From Flavobacteriales bacterium (lineage in GTDB: Bacteria; Bacteroidota; Bacteroidia; Flavobacteriales; UBA7312), in contig JADHMO010000006.1 in the NCBI GenBank assembly GCA_016779995.1, positions 59,492 to 123,491 of the forward strand: a stretch of DNA of 64,000 bases, written 5' to 3'. A model generated the notes under the pieces. That model was given only the letters and a program-made list of their open reading frames with translations, searched no databases and was not told the origin of the DNA. Made by a program: the position numbers and the translations under genes. Below, one piece after another: positions 8,224-16,130 of this stretch (its first letter is position 1; every line of letters starts with the position of its first letter).

Positions 8224-8451
8224 ATGAAAGATTTATTAGAAAGAATAAAGGGCTTAGCTAGCGAACTAACATCCTTTTCTATAGTTATCTTGTGCTTGGG
8301 TATTACCGTTCAACTTATCATTGGCGAACCTTTATTTGGTTGGAATGTAGTAGGTAATATTTCTAAAGCTATCGGCTCTATGGGTCAAAGTAGTTTTATT
8401 GGTGTTGCAGCACTTTTGGTGTTGTACTCTATTTATAAAAACAAGAAATAA
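8224..8451 (+). CDS. Small two-helix membrane protein, copy 2
   Basis: This 75-aa protein is paralogous to the 74-aa product upstream. It has a charged amphipathic N-terminus (MKDLLERIKGLASEL), two likely membrane helices (about residues 18-37 and 52-70) and a basic tail (YKNKK). It keeps the spaced pattern F-G-x-x-V-x-x-N-x-x-x-x-x-G-S of copy 1. It lies 27 bases past the terminator of copy 1, so it depends on read-through or a weak promoter of its own in 8198-8223. It converges with polA, whose stop is only 4 bases away. Function unknown. Confidence 0.65.
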   Translation: MKDLLERIKGLASELTSFSIVILCLGITVQLIIGEPLFGWNVVGNISKAIGSMGQSSFIGVAALLVLYSIYKNKK

Positions 8452-8455
8452 AATC

Positions 8456-11260
8456 TTAATGGGCTTCTAGCCAATTAAGACCTTGTCCTACTTCCACATC
8501 CAAAGGAACGCTTAATGAGACGGCTTGTTCCATCTTATCCTTAATTAGGCTTTTGAGAATATCTATTTCGCTTTTATGTACGTCAAATACCAATTCATCG
8601 TGCACTTGTAACAACATCTTAGACTTAAAGTCTTGTCCTTTAAAAGCTTCATGGACGTGTATCATTGCCATTTTAATAATATCTGCTGCTGAGCCTTGTA
8701 TAGGAGCATTAATGGCATTACGTTCAGCATAGCCTCTTACTACGGCGTTTCTGGAGTTGATATCATTCAGCATTCGCTTTCTTCCCATTATGGTTTCTAC
8801 AAAGCCTTTTTCTCGGGCTTGTTCAATGCTTAAATCCATATAGTCTTTTACTTTGGGGTATTGCATGAAGTAATTGTCAATAATTTCTTTAGCCTGACCT
8901 CTATTAATACCCAAACGTTGAGCTAAGCCAAATGCCGATATGCCATAAATAATACCAAAGTTGACCATTTTAGCGTGTGAACGCTGTTCTCTAGATACTT
9001 TTTCTAATTCGACCTGATATACTTTAGCTGCCGTGGCGGCGTGTATATCTTCTCCATTTTGAAAAGCGGACAACATACCCTCATCTTGCGAAAGGTGAGC
9101 CATAAGACGTAATTCAATTTGAGAGTAATCGGCAGCCAATAAGGTAAAGTCTTCACTTCTAGGGACAAAGGCTTTGCGCACTTCTCGACCTTTTTCACTT
9201 CTTATTGGTATGTTTTGTAAGTTGGGGTTTACCGAACTTAATCGACCCGTAGCAGCTACTGCCTGTTGATAAGTCGTGTGAATACGGTGTGTATCGGCAT
9301 CTGCCAACTCTGGCAAGGCATCGACATAGGTAGATTTTAGCTTTTGTAACTGACGGAACTCTAAAATATCGTCAATAATGGCATGTTTACCTTTCAGCTT
9401 TAGTAGTGTATCTTCTGAAGTAGAATACTGTCCAGTCTTTGTTTTCTTGGGCTTATCCACTAATTTCATATGCTCAAAGAGGATTTGTCCCAACTGCTTG
9501 GGCGAGGCTAAATTAAAGGGTGTCCCCGCTAATTGTTGTACATTATCGTTTAACTCAACAATTTTTTGATCCAACTCCTTTGAGAAGTCTGCTAATGCAT
9601 CGATATCAATTTTAATGCCTTCCATTTCCATAGCTGATAGCACTGGAATTAAAGGCATTTCTATTTTCTTAAACACCTCAAAGGTTTTGCTACCCTCTAA
9701 TTTTCTGTGAAAAATTTCTTTTAACTGAAAAGTAATGTCAGCATCTTCACAGGCGTATGGGCAAAGCTGTTCTAAAGGTGCTTGACGCATACTGAGCTGG
9801 TTTTTTCCTTTCTTTCCTATTAAAGTCTCTATAGAAATGGGCGAATAGTTGAGATAATTTTGTGCCAATACGTCCATGTTGTGTCGTTGGTCAGGCTCTA
9901 GCAAGTAATGTGCTAACATGGTATCAAAAATAGGAGCTTTGATGTGCACACCGTATTTAGCGAGAATCTTATAATCGTACTTTAAATTTTGGGCAACTTT
10001 CTCTATTTCTGTATGTTCAAAAAAGTCTTTAAACTCATTGACTATTGCTTGTTCTTGACCTTCTGCTATGTGAACGTAATAGGCTTCATTTTTTCGATAA
10101 GAAAATGACATGCCAATAATATCCGCTTTAAGAGGATTTAAGCCAGTAGTTTCTGTGTCAAAACACACCGATTGTTGTTGTAATAGCTGTTCTAATAGAG
10201 CAGCCCTTTGTTCACTATTTTCTACTAAAGTGTAGTTGGTTTTTAGGTCTTCAATTGTTTGAAAGGACGGGGCAGGAGGAGTGTCATCAACCCCTATGGC
10301 AAATAAATCCATTTGCCCATCATTAGTGTTTGTTTTTTGAATGGTATCGCTGTCGCTTTTTTCCACCTTCTCTGGTATTTCACTTTGACCCAAAAGGCGT
10401 TTAGCGAGATTTCTGAATTCTAATTCTTCGAAAAGGGCTTGTACTTTTTCGGTATCGAATTTTTTGACGGCTAAAGCGGTTTCATCAATTTCTACTGGAG
10501 CATCTAATAAAATGGTGGCTAATCGTTTGGATAAAATACCTTGTTCTTTATGGGCTTGTATCTTTTCTCCCAATTTACCTTTGACTAGATGAGCATTTTC
10601 CAATAAGCCTTCCATATTGCCATACTCGGCCAATAGCTTTTTAGCAGTTTTCTCACCAACACCCGGTAAGCCTGGAATGTTATCTACGGCATCGCCCATC
10701 ATACCTAAGAAATCAATGACTTGAGAAACGTCTTGTATTTCAAACTTGTTAAGCACTTCTTGTACGCCCCACGTTTCGGTAGGTTTCCATTTGTTGCCGG
10801 GTCGATAGAGCAATATATTTTCTGAAACCAACTGAGCAAAATCTTTATCAGGCGTCATCATGTAGGTTATAAAACCTTGCTTTTCGGCTTTTTTAGCTAA
10901 TGTTCCTATCACATCATCCGCTTCGTAGCCATCGGCGTATAGTTTAGAGATATTAAAGGCCTCAAGTAACTGGTCGATGTAGGGTAACGCTACGGATATA
11001 CCCTCAGGCATAGCCTCTCTATTGGCTTTGTATTCGCTGTATTCTTCATGCCTAACCGTAGCGGTGGGGGTGTCAAAAACAACAGCTATATGAGTAGGGT
11101 TTTCTTTTTTAATGACTTCTACTAAACTATTTATAAAGCCAAGTACGGCAGACGTTTCAAGACCTTTGGAGTTGATGCGAGGATTTTTGCTGAATGCAAA
11201 GTAAGAACGATAGATTAGCGCAAAGGCATCAATAAGAAACAGTTTTTTGACTTGTGCCAT
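8456..11260 (-). CDS. polA: DNA polymerase I
   Basis: This repair and Okazaki-fragment processing polymerase is about 934 aa from the chosen start. It has a 5'-3' exonuclease domain (DGYEADDVIG, then the helix-hairpin-helix GLPGVGEKTAKKLL), a 3'-5' exonuclease domain with an intact D-x-E motif (FDTETTGLNPLKADI), and a family A polymerase domain with motif A DYSQIELRLMAHLS and motif C QVHDELVFD. All three activities look intact, as in E. coli Pol I and unlike Taq. The open frame extends to an ATG at 11281, but that lies inside a predicted promoter box (TATCTTGC, 11285 to 11278 on minus), so the start MAQVKKLFL at 11260 is preferred. Confidence 0.95.
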   Translation of the reverse strand: MAQVKKLFLIDAFALIYRSYFAFSKNPRINSKGLETSAVLGFINSLVEVIKKENPTHIAVVFDTPTATVRHEEYSEYKANREAMPEGISVALPYIDQLLEAFNISKLYADGYEADDVIGTLAKKAEKQGFITYMMTPDKDFAQLVSENILLYRPGNKWKPTETWGVQEVLNKFEIQDVSQVIDFLGMMGDAVDNIPGLPGVGEKTAKKLLAEYGNMEGLLENAHLVKGKLGEKIQAHKEQGILSKRLATILLDAPVEIDETALAVKKFDTEKVQALFEELEFRNLAKRLLGQSEIPEKVEKSDSDTIQKTNTNDGQMDLFAIGVDDTPPAPSFQTIEDLKTNYTLVENSEQRAALLEQLLQQQSVCFDTETTGLNPLKADIIGMSFSYRKNEAYYVHIAEGQEQAIVNEFKDFFEHTEIEKVAQNLKYDYKILAKYGVHIKAPIFDTMLAHYLLEPDQRHNMDVLAQNYLNYSPISIETLIGKKGKNQLSMRQAPLEQLCPYACEDADITFQLKEIFHRKLEGSKTFEVFKKIEMPLIPVLSAMEMEGIKIDIDALADFSKELDQKIVELNDNVQQLAGTPFNLASPKQLGQILFEHMKLVDKPKKTKTGQYSTSEDTLLKLKGKHAIIDDILEFRQLQKLKSTYVDALPELADADTHRIHTTYQQAVAATGRLSSVNPNLQNIPIRSEKGREVRKAFVPRSEDFTLLAADYSQIELRLMAHLSQDEGMLSAFQNGEDIHAATAAKVYQVELEKVSREQRSHAKMVNFGIIYGISAFGLAQRLGINRGQAKEIIDNYFMQYPKVKDYMDLSIEQAREKGFVETIMGRKRMLNDINSRNAVVRGYAERNAINAPIQGSAADIIKMAMIHVHEAFKGQDFKSKMLLQVHDELVFDVHKSEIDILKSLIKDKMEQAVSLSVPLDVEVGQGLNWLEAH

Positions 11261-11277
11261 AATGGAATTGTTTTGCT

Positions 11278-11305
11278 GCAAGATACGAGATTATGCTTAT
11301 TTTTG
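11278..11305. promoter_or_regulatory. Back-to-back promoter boxes between polA and the small lipoprotein gene
   Basis: On the minus strand TATCTTGC (11285 to 11278) precedes polA. On the plus strand TATTTTTG (11298-11305) precedes the lipoprotein gene, whose ATG at 11310 lies only 4 bases beyond the box. Both fit or nearly fit TAnnTTTG. The plus transcript may be leaderless or nearly so. Confidence 0.5.
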
Positions 11306-11309
11306 TAAA

Positions 11310-11609
11310 ATGAAACGCTTAATCTTATCGGTTTTTTTCTGTATTTCTTTACTCTCTTGCGCACAAGACCAACCATTGGTTAGTATGGAGGGTTGGTGGA
11401 CGATGAGTGAAGGTCAGCATTTTTTTGAAGATGAAGAAAATGTGGCTGTTCGCTTTGTAGGAGAAGACCTTTGGGGTATGGACGAATACTATTCTGAGCT
11501 AGTGCCAGAAATGGGCTTGCCTGTTCAAGTGATTATTACTGCCAAAATGAATGGCGAGGTACTTGAAATTTATTCTTTAGAAATTGCTCCTGAAGGTTGT
11601 GACGATTAG
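11310..11609 (+). CDS. Small predicted lipoprotein of unknown function
   Basis: From the start MKRLILSVFF the product is 99 aa with a lipoprotein signal peptide whose lipobox is LLSC (Cys17), so the mature chain begins CAQDQP and should be membrane-anchored. The mature part of about 80 residues is acidic, contains MEGWW near its start, and ends in GCDD. No family is recognised. Longer frames upstream would start inside polA and would lack a signal peptide; the promoter box at 11298 supports the start at 11310. The end overlaps the convergent desaturase gene by 4 bases. Confidence 0.7.
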   Translation: MKRLILSVFFCISLLSCAQDQPLVSMEGWWTMSEGQHFFEDEENVAVRFVGEDLWGMDEYYSELVPEMGLPVQVIITAKMNGEVLEIYSLEIAPEGCDD

Positions 11610-12346
11610 CTGCGTAATGCTACCGGATTAATGCGTATCAGTCCAACCCAGTCCATAATTCTCATAATGGGGTAAATGGGGTCAATCTCATACCATTTTC
11701 TAGCAAAATTAGCCATGCCACCTTCAGCGTGATGGTTGTTGTGATAGCCTTCACCAAGCATAAAAATATCAAATGGCATAAGGTTTTTGGAGGTATCATC
11801 GACCTCGTAGTTGGTGTATCCAAACTTATGAGCAAACCAATTGACAATAGTTCCGTGAATAGGTCCCATTACGATGTGCATGGGTATAAATAAATACATC
11901 CACCAAGCTGTAGCGAAAGTGTAGTAAAACCAAATGTAGAATAAAGACCAAAGGACTTTAACCAATAAAGAACCTGCCATCTTATCGAACCATTTCCAGT
12001 CGGGTAAATTTTTGGTAATGGCTTCTTTGACTTTGATAGCACCGCTTTGAATACCAGCGAATTTATGGTAGGTTTTTACCATTAGACTAACGAAGTTTTT
12101 AGAAAACAATGGCGAATGTGGGTCTTCTTCTTTATCGGCATGTTCGTGGTGAAGTCGGTGTAAAATACCGTAAACTTTTGGGCTCATATAGGAGGAGCCT
12201 TGAGCGATAAAAGAAAAGAGAAAAAAGAATTTTTCTACCCATTTAGGCATAGTAAACATTTGATGTGCCGAATAGCGATGGTGAAAAAAGGATTGTGCAA
12301 AGAGAGATAAATACCAGTGTGCTACGATGAATAAAAAAATTTCCAT
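11606..12346 (-). CDS. Membrane fatty-acid desaturase (acyl-CoA desaturase type)
   Basis: This 246-aa integral membrane di-iron enzyme introduces a double bond into acyl chains and so adjusts membrane fluidity. The three histidine clusters are present: HHRYSAH near residue 22, HRLHHEHAD near residue 64, and HNNHH near residue 202. Hydrophobic helices lie between them. The protein is shorter than typical stearoyl-CoA delta-9 desaturases (about 300 aa), having fewer residues before the first His box, as in many Bacteroidota members. Position and stereochemistry of desaturation cannot be inferred. It is convergent with the small lipoprotein gene (4-base overlap). Confidence 0.88.
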   Translation of the reverse strand: MEIFLFIVAHWYLSLFAQSFFHHRYSAHQMFTMPKWVEKFFFLFSFIAQGSSYMSPKVYGILHRLHHEHADKEEDPHSPLFSKNFVSLMVKTYHKFAGIQSGAIKVKEAITKNLPDWKWFDKMAGSLLVKVLWSLFYIWFYYTFATAWWMYLFIPMHIVMGPIHGTIVNWFAHKFGYTNYEVDDTSKNLMPFDIFMLGEGYHNNHHAEGGMANFARKWYEIDPIYPIMRIMDWVGLIRINPVALRS

Positions 12347-12427
12347 ATCAAAAAAATATAAAGGGTTTGTTTTTCAAAGGAACAAAGGTCGGTATAAATA
12401 TGCAATCCAAAAAACGACTATGGCTTT

Positions 12428-12913
12428 TTATTTGTTGGGATTTGGATTGAGCTCAAAACACCATTGCTTATTTATATGGTGACCCTTTAAGAAATTAGGC
12501 GATAAAAGGCCAGCGACACCAAAACTTACGCCAGGAACTATGTAAACATAGATTACCTGAACAGCTCCACCTGTTATAGGGTACAAAATAAGGCCACCAC
12601 TAATAAGGCCACCGCCTATGCAAGCGAATGCTCCATGAATAAAGGCGAGTGCTAAAGGGTCACGTTTAATTTTCACTATTTGGGATAATGCAAGGGTGTC
12701 TTTTTTGATAAAGATAGTACTATCATTGAGAATTATATAACGCCCTTTGATTTTTTTGCCATTAGTAGTTTTAAGGTGGATACGCTTACCTTCTTTTATA
12801 GCCTTTTCTATACCTGACTTTTCATTTTTAAGCAGTAAGTACCCTTGAGAAAAGGAGAGATTAGAAAAGAGTAAGCCCAATACAATCAAGCAAAAGAATT
12901 TATTTATTGACAT
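12428..12913 (-). CDS. Exported protein of unknown function
   Basis: This 161-aa protein has a Sec signal peptide (about residues 1-22, ending NLSFSQ). A short beta-rich region follows (residues 45-85; TTNGKKIKGRYIILNDSTIFIK), reading like a small barrel that recurs in uncharacterised Bacteroidota proteins. A glycine-rich hydrophobic stretch (about 90-135) could form one or two membrane helices. No family is named with confidence. It lies 22 bases downstream of another exported unknown and is probably co-transcribed with it. Confidence 0.65.
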   Translation of the reverse strand: MSINKFFCLIVLGLLFSNLSFSQGYLLLKNEKSGIEKAIKEGKRIHLKTTNGKKIKGRYIILNDSTIFIKKDTLALSQIVKIKRDPLALAFIHGAFACIGGGLISGGLILYPITGGAVQVIYVYIVPGVSFGVAGLLSPNFLKGHHINKQWCFELNPNPNK

Positions 12914-12935
12914 TTTTTATTCATATGTGTTTTGT

Positions 12936-13442
12936 TTATTCATCAATATGACCAAAGTCGCTTTCTTTTATTTCAAATAAAATATAGTCAAATATGTAGG
13001 CTGAGTCAGTATTGCCCTTTTGCCAAGAATAATAATTAAAAAAATGATGTTCGTTAGAAGAACCTTCATTAAAGCCCTCGCGCGTCCATTGAATTGTTAA
13101 GCTGTCTTTTATTTTGACTTGACAGATTAACTCTGGATCTTCAAAAAGTGTCTCAATAGGGTCAAAGTCTTCGTCATCACACAATCCGCTAAGAGTTGCA
13201 TAATCAAAAGTACTGTATGGGTGGATAGGGTAAAACTTTGCAATTTCATTTTCTCGAAATCCAATCATCAAAGTATTATTAGTAGAATTTTTAACAAGTA
13301 CATCATGGCCAGTAGCCATACAATCCCAAGAGAAAAGGTCACAAGCATACAAGTTACACACTACAGCTACCACTACTAAATAGAGAATTATTTTATTGCC
13401 AATCGAAGTAATTGTTCCAGGCATTTTCCACTTGTGTATCAT
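12936..13442 (-). CDS. Predicted lipoprotein of unknown function
   Basis: The open frame gives 168 aa with an N-terminal hydrophobic segment (IILYLVVVAVVCNL, about residues 19-32) followed by YAC, a loose lipobox; the mature chain would start C-D-L-F-S-W-D. An alternative start is the Met at 13424. Either start lies inside the 3' end of the upstream metallopeptidase gene (overlap about 30-50 bases), so translation may be coupled. The mature part is acidic with several aromatic residues and no recognised domain. No start after the upstream stop would keep the signal sequence, which is why the overlap is accepted. Confidence 0.6.
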   Translation of the reverse strand: MIHKWKMPGTITSIGNKIILYLVVVAVVCNLYACDLFSWDCMATGHDVLVKNSTNNTLMIGFRENEIAKFYPIHPYSTFDYATLSGLCDDEDFDPIETLFEDPELICQVKIKDSLTIQWTREGFNEGSSNEHHFFNYYSWQKGNTDSAYIFDYILFEIKESDFGHIDE

Positions 13443-15027
13443 AAGTTGTTTTGTTTTTTATTTGTTGTTTCATTTTTACGGTAGTGTTGGTGCTAGGAGT
13501 CAAGCAACTGTTTAGGATAAGAATGTTAATGCCCGAAATATTATCCACGTCTTTTAAAAAGCCAGGGTTAAACCAATCTTGATTTTTATGCCTATTTCTA
13601 AACCAACTCCAATAACCAGATATTGTTGTTCCTCTATAAGGATAGTAATTGTAATATTCGCTTCTTACTAATAAAGCCCCAATGTAGTTGCCCCACATTT
13701 CACCTACCCCACAGTAACCGGCATTTTTTCCCGTGCCGTCTCCATAAGCTCCGTAAGTTATTATGTAGTTGATGTACTTTACCCAATAAGCACTACCTAC
13801 TCTCGACCAATGGCTGGCGTGAGCACATTCGTGAAAAACTAATTCGTATAATTTGTCACTTTCTATTGATGTATTAAAAGCAAACGTTAAATCTGGTAGT
13901 GCAAAACGTAACAAATTTGCAAGATGATTAACACCAATGGTTAATGGGAAAATTTTTAAAAAAAATGTAGCTACTTGTGAGTTGGTTGTAAATCCATAAT
14001 ATCCATACGTTCTTTTTAACATCGGAGCAGAGCCCATATATCCATCACTCATATGAGATATCCAAATTCTTAAATTGGAAGGGGGGTAGCTTATTCCTAA
14101 GTTCCAACAGTGGTAAAAATAGCGGTCCACGGCATTGTTAACAGTGGCGTACTTCCAAAAATGAGTGTCGCTTTTGTAAAACGTTCTGGAGTAGCCGTAC
14201 TTGCTTTTCCAACCGGCATAAAAGGTTGCTGGGTTGGCAAAAGCCCAATTACCCCAAACTTTAAAGCCTCTTTGGTTTTGAAATATAACGGTATAGTGGG
14301 GTTTGTAGCGGAACCATTTGTTGCTTTTGTAATAGCCACTGGTATTGGTGTATTTATAGCTGTATTTTACAAAGCGATGCATTCTCACTTTTACCTTCCT
14401 TACACCAACTATCCCTTTCTCAGTATTATTTACTCTGATATAGCCCTTAGGGTATTGCTTGGAGGGGAGCCCCAAATTTAGTCGGGTATTATCATTTTCT
14501 TCAGCATCTAAGTTGTTCGTCAGTTTGTACGCTTGGTATTCCAAACGAGCATAAAAATCATCGTTTCTAGCTCCATCGGCTCTGGTATCATCGGGAATAT
14601 AGCATTTGTCTAAAATATCATAATCAATACCTGTTGAAAAAAGGTAGTCGATAGGTACTGCAGTGTACTGGTAGGTGGGTTGGTCGTCTGGCACCTCTGG
14701 ATCGTGGTAGTTTATTAGGCTTTCATCAAATTCTACATCCAGTGGAAAATTGAACAATTCGATGGTACTATCGGCAGATAACAATTCAAACTCGTGCATA
14801 TTTTGTGGTTTGAATTTGACGTAATAGTGGGTCGGTTCTAATTGATAGGCACTATCCTCAGAGGTTCTGGCTAATTGTAAATAGGCCTTTTGCATAACCT
14901 CTAAAGAGTAGGGGTTTTCTAATTTTTTCAAAGGATTTGAAGTTGCTTGAGGTTCATTTATTAAAGGTTCTTTTTGACAGCCAATAACAAATAAAATAGC
15001 AAGAAGTAGGTAATTTATTGTTTTCAT
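13393..15027 (-). CDS. Lipoprotein with HExxH zinc-peptidase motif
   Basis: This 544-aa protein has a lipoprotein signal peptide (MKTINYLLLAILFVIGC, Cys17), so it is probably anchored in a membrane. A HExxH-type motif is visible (LVFHECAHASHW, about residues 402-413), typical of zinc metallopeptidases, and a downstream glutamate in GVGEMWGNY (about 36 residues on) is a candidate third ligand. The middle is very rich in Tyr, Trp and Lys. No peptidase family is assigned with confidence. It is followed by two exported unknowns and preceded by a hairpin at 15036-15079 that ends 8 bases before the start codon. Protease activity is inferred from the motif alone. Confidence 0.65.
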   Translation of the reverse strand: MKTINYLLLAILFVIGCQKEPLINEPQATSNPLKKLENPYSLEVMQKAYLQLARTSEDSAYQLEPTHYYVKFKPQNMHEFELLSADSTIELFNFPLDVEFDESLINYHDPEVPDDQPTYQYTAVPIDYLFSTGIDYDILDKCYIPDDTRADGARNDDFYARLEYQAYKLTNNLDAEENDNTRLNLGLPSKQYPKGYIRVNNTEKGIVGVRKVKVRMHRFVKYSYKYTNTSGYYKSNKWFRYKPHYTVIFQNQRGFKVWGNWAFANPATFYAGWKSKYGYSRTFYKSDTHFWKYATVNNAVDRYFYHCWNLGISYPPSNLRIWISHMSDGYMGSAPMLKRTYGYYGFTTNSQVATFFLKIFPLTIGVNHLANLLRFALPDLTFAFNTSIESDKLYELVFHECAHASHWSRVGSAYWVKYINYIITYGAYGDGTGKNAGYCGVGEMWGNYIGALLVRSEYYNYYPYRGTTISGYWSWFRNRHKNQDWFNPGFLKDVDNISGINILILNSCLTPSTNTTVKMKQQIKNKTTYDTQVENAWNNYFDWQ

Positions 15028-15035
15028 AACTTAAG

Positions 15036-15079
15036 GATTAGCATATCAAAGCTAAAAAAAAATGATTGATTTGCTAATC
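15036..15079 (-). repeat. Hairpin just upstream of the metallopeptidase start
   Basis: GATTAGCA-T-ATCAA (15036-15049) pairs with TTGAT-T-TGCTAATC (15066-15079): 13 pairs with a T-T mismatch and a 16-nt A-rich loop. In the minus-strand transcript it ends 8 bases before the ATG at 15027 and has no trailing U run, so it looks like a 5'-leader structure or operator, not a terminator. Confidence 0.5.
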
Positions 15080-15144
15080 AACAACATTAATAAAACGTTA
15101 AATTTTAATTTACTATGGATTAAGCTTTTATAAGCTTGTGAAGA

Positions 15145-16119
15145 TTATTCCTTATAAACAACAGATGTAACGGTTTGACCAACAGCTTTTAAGGTGTTTT
15201 TATCGATATTCCCCATATCGTCACCGTGGGTATGCCAATGCTTATTAAAGCCTGTTGCGGTATTGTTATCGTACTCAATAATGTCTATGGTAGGAATGTT
15301 TGCTAGTGTATTCACAAAGTAATGGTCGTCAATAATTTGTGGTGTGGGTTGGTACACAAAATAACTGCCATAGCCTAGTCGGTGCGCTTCTGACCATACC
15401 TTTTTAAGGATACGTTGAGCATAAGTTCTAGACAAACCCTCGTGGGTAAAACGTGCATCTTTAGCAGCCACCATATCTAACAATATACCGTATTGAGCAT
15501 AATAATCAGTAGTGTGTGGGTTGTTGCCCCAATACTGAGAGCCGATACACCAACTAGACGTCATACTTGAACCATCACCATTTGGATTGCCATAATCTTC
15601 GGCATCGAATAAAATGATGTCAACACCAATACGACTTTCTTGTTGTGATAATAACCTCGCCAATTCTATCAGCACACCGACACCACTACCCCCATCGTTA
15701 GCACCTAGTATAGGTTCGTTTTGTCGTTCTACATCATAATCGGCAACGTGGCGTGTGTCCCAATGGGCACATAACAATATTCGGTTGTTCTTTTCAGGAC
15801 TAAAAGAGGCAATGATATTCCTCAAGGTATGCGATTTGCCATCGTAAGTTTTGATGGGGCTGTTTTGCTCTTGTACATGAGGGGTATAGGTTTTTAGCTT
15901 TTCTACCAAAAAATCACCGCATTGTTGCCAACCTTTACTGCTCACAAAACGAGGGCCAAAATCGACCTGTTGTTGTATGTATAGATAGGCACTATCGGCA
16001 TTGAAGTCAGGTACTACAACAGCTTCTTTTACTGGCTTTTTTAAAGATTGTGTGGGTTTATTGTCAGAACATGCCCACAAAAATATAAGGCATACCAAAT
16101 AGAGGGGTAATTGTTTCAT
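15145..16119 (-). CDS. M28-family glutaminyl-peptide cyclotransferase-like lipoprotein
   Basis: From MKQLPLYLVC the product is 324 aa, a lipoprotein (lipobox near LWAC, then SDNKPT). It has the M28 zinc fold: HWDTRHVAD (first zinc ligand region), GANDGGSGVGV (Asp ligand), FDAEDYGNPNGDG (acidic pair), and late histidines in DDHYF and HWHTHGDD. The arrangement CAHWDTR...ANDGGSG matches bacterial glutaminyl cyclases, which convert N-terminal Gln to pyroglutamate; that would suit the many exported proteins here with Gln right after the signal peptide. An aminopeptidase role cannot be excluded. Upstream Mets at 16131 and 16149 exist; the one at 16131 overlaps the cysS stop, but 16119 best starts the signal peptide. 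Confidence 0.8.
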   Translation of the reverse strand: MKQLPLYLVCLIFLWACSDNKPTQSLKKPVKEAVVVPDFNADSAYLYIQQQVDFGPRFVSSKGWQQCGDFLVEKLKTYTPHVQEQNSPIKTYDGKSHTLRNIIASFSPEKNNRILLCAHWDTRHVADYDVERQNEPILGANDGGSGVGVLIELARLLSQQESRIGVDIILFDAEDYGNPNGDGSSMTSSWCIGSQYWGNNPHTTDYYAQYGILLDMVAAKDARFTHEGLSRTYAQRILKKVWSEAHRLGYGSYFVYQPTPQIIDDHYFVNTLANIPTIDIIEYDNNTATGFNKHWHTHGDDMGNIDKNTLKAVGQTVTSVVYKE

Positions 16120-16130
16120 CGTTATTTGCA

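Noticed and set aside
11261..11281. Seven-codon N-terminal extension of polA
   Set aside because: The extended start lies inside the predicted promoter box, and the conserved protein begins at MAQVKKLFL.
14110..14481. 123-aa open frame on the plus strand
   Set aside because: It lies wholly inside the metallopeptidase gene on the other strand, with no start context or recognisable domain; a shadow frame.
15122..15137. AAGCTT-TTAT-AAGCTT as a terminator for the M28 lipoprotein gene
   Set aside because: Six-base arms with no following T run on the minus strand; too weak to call.
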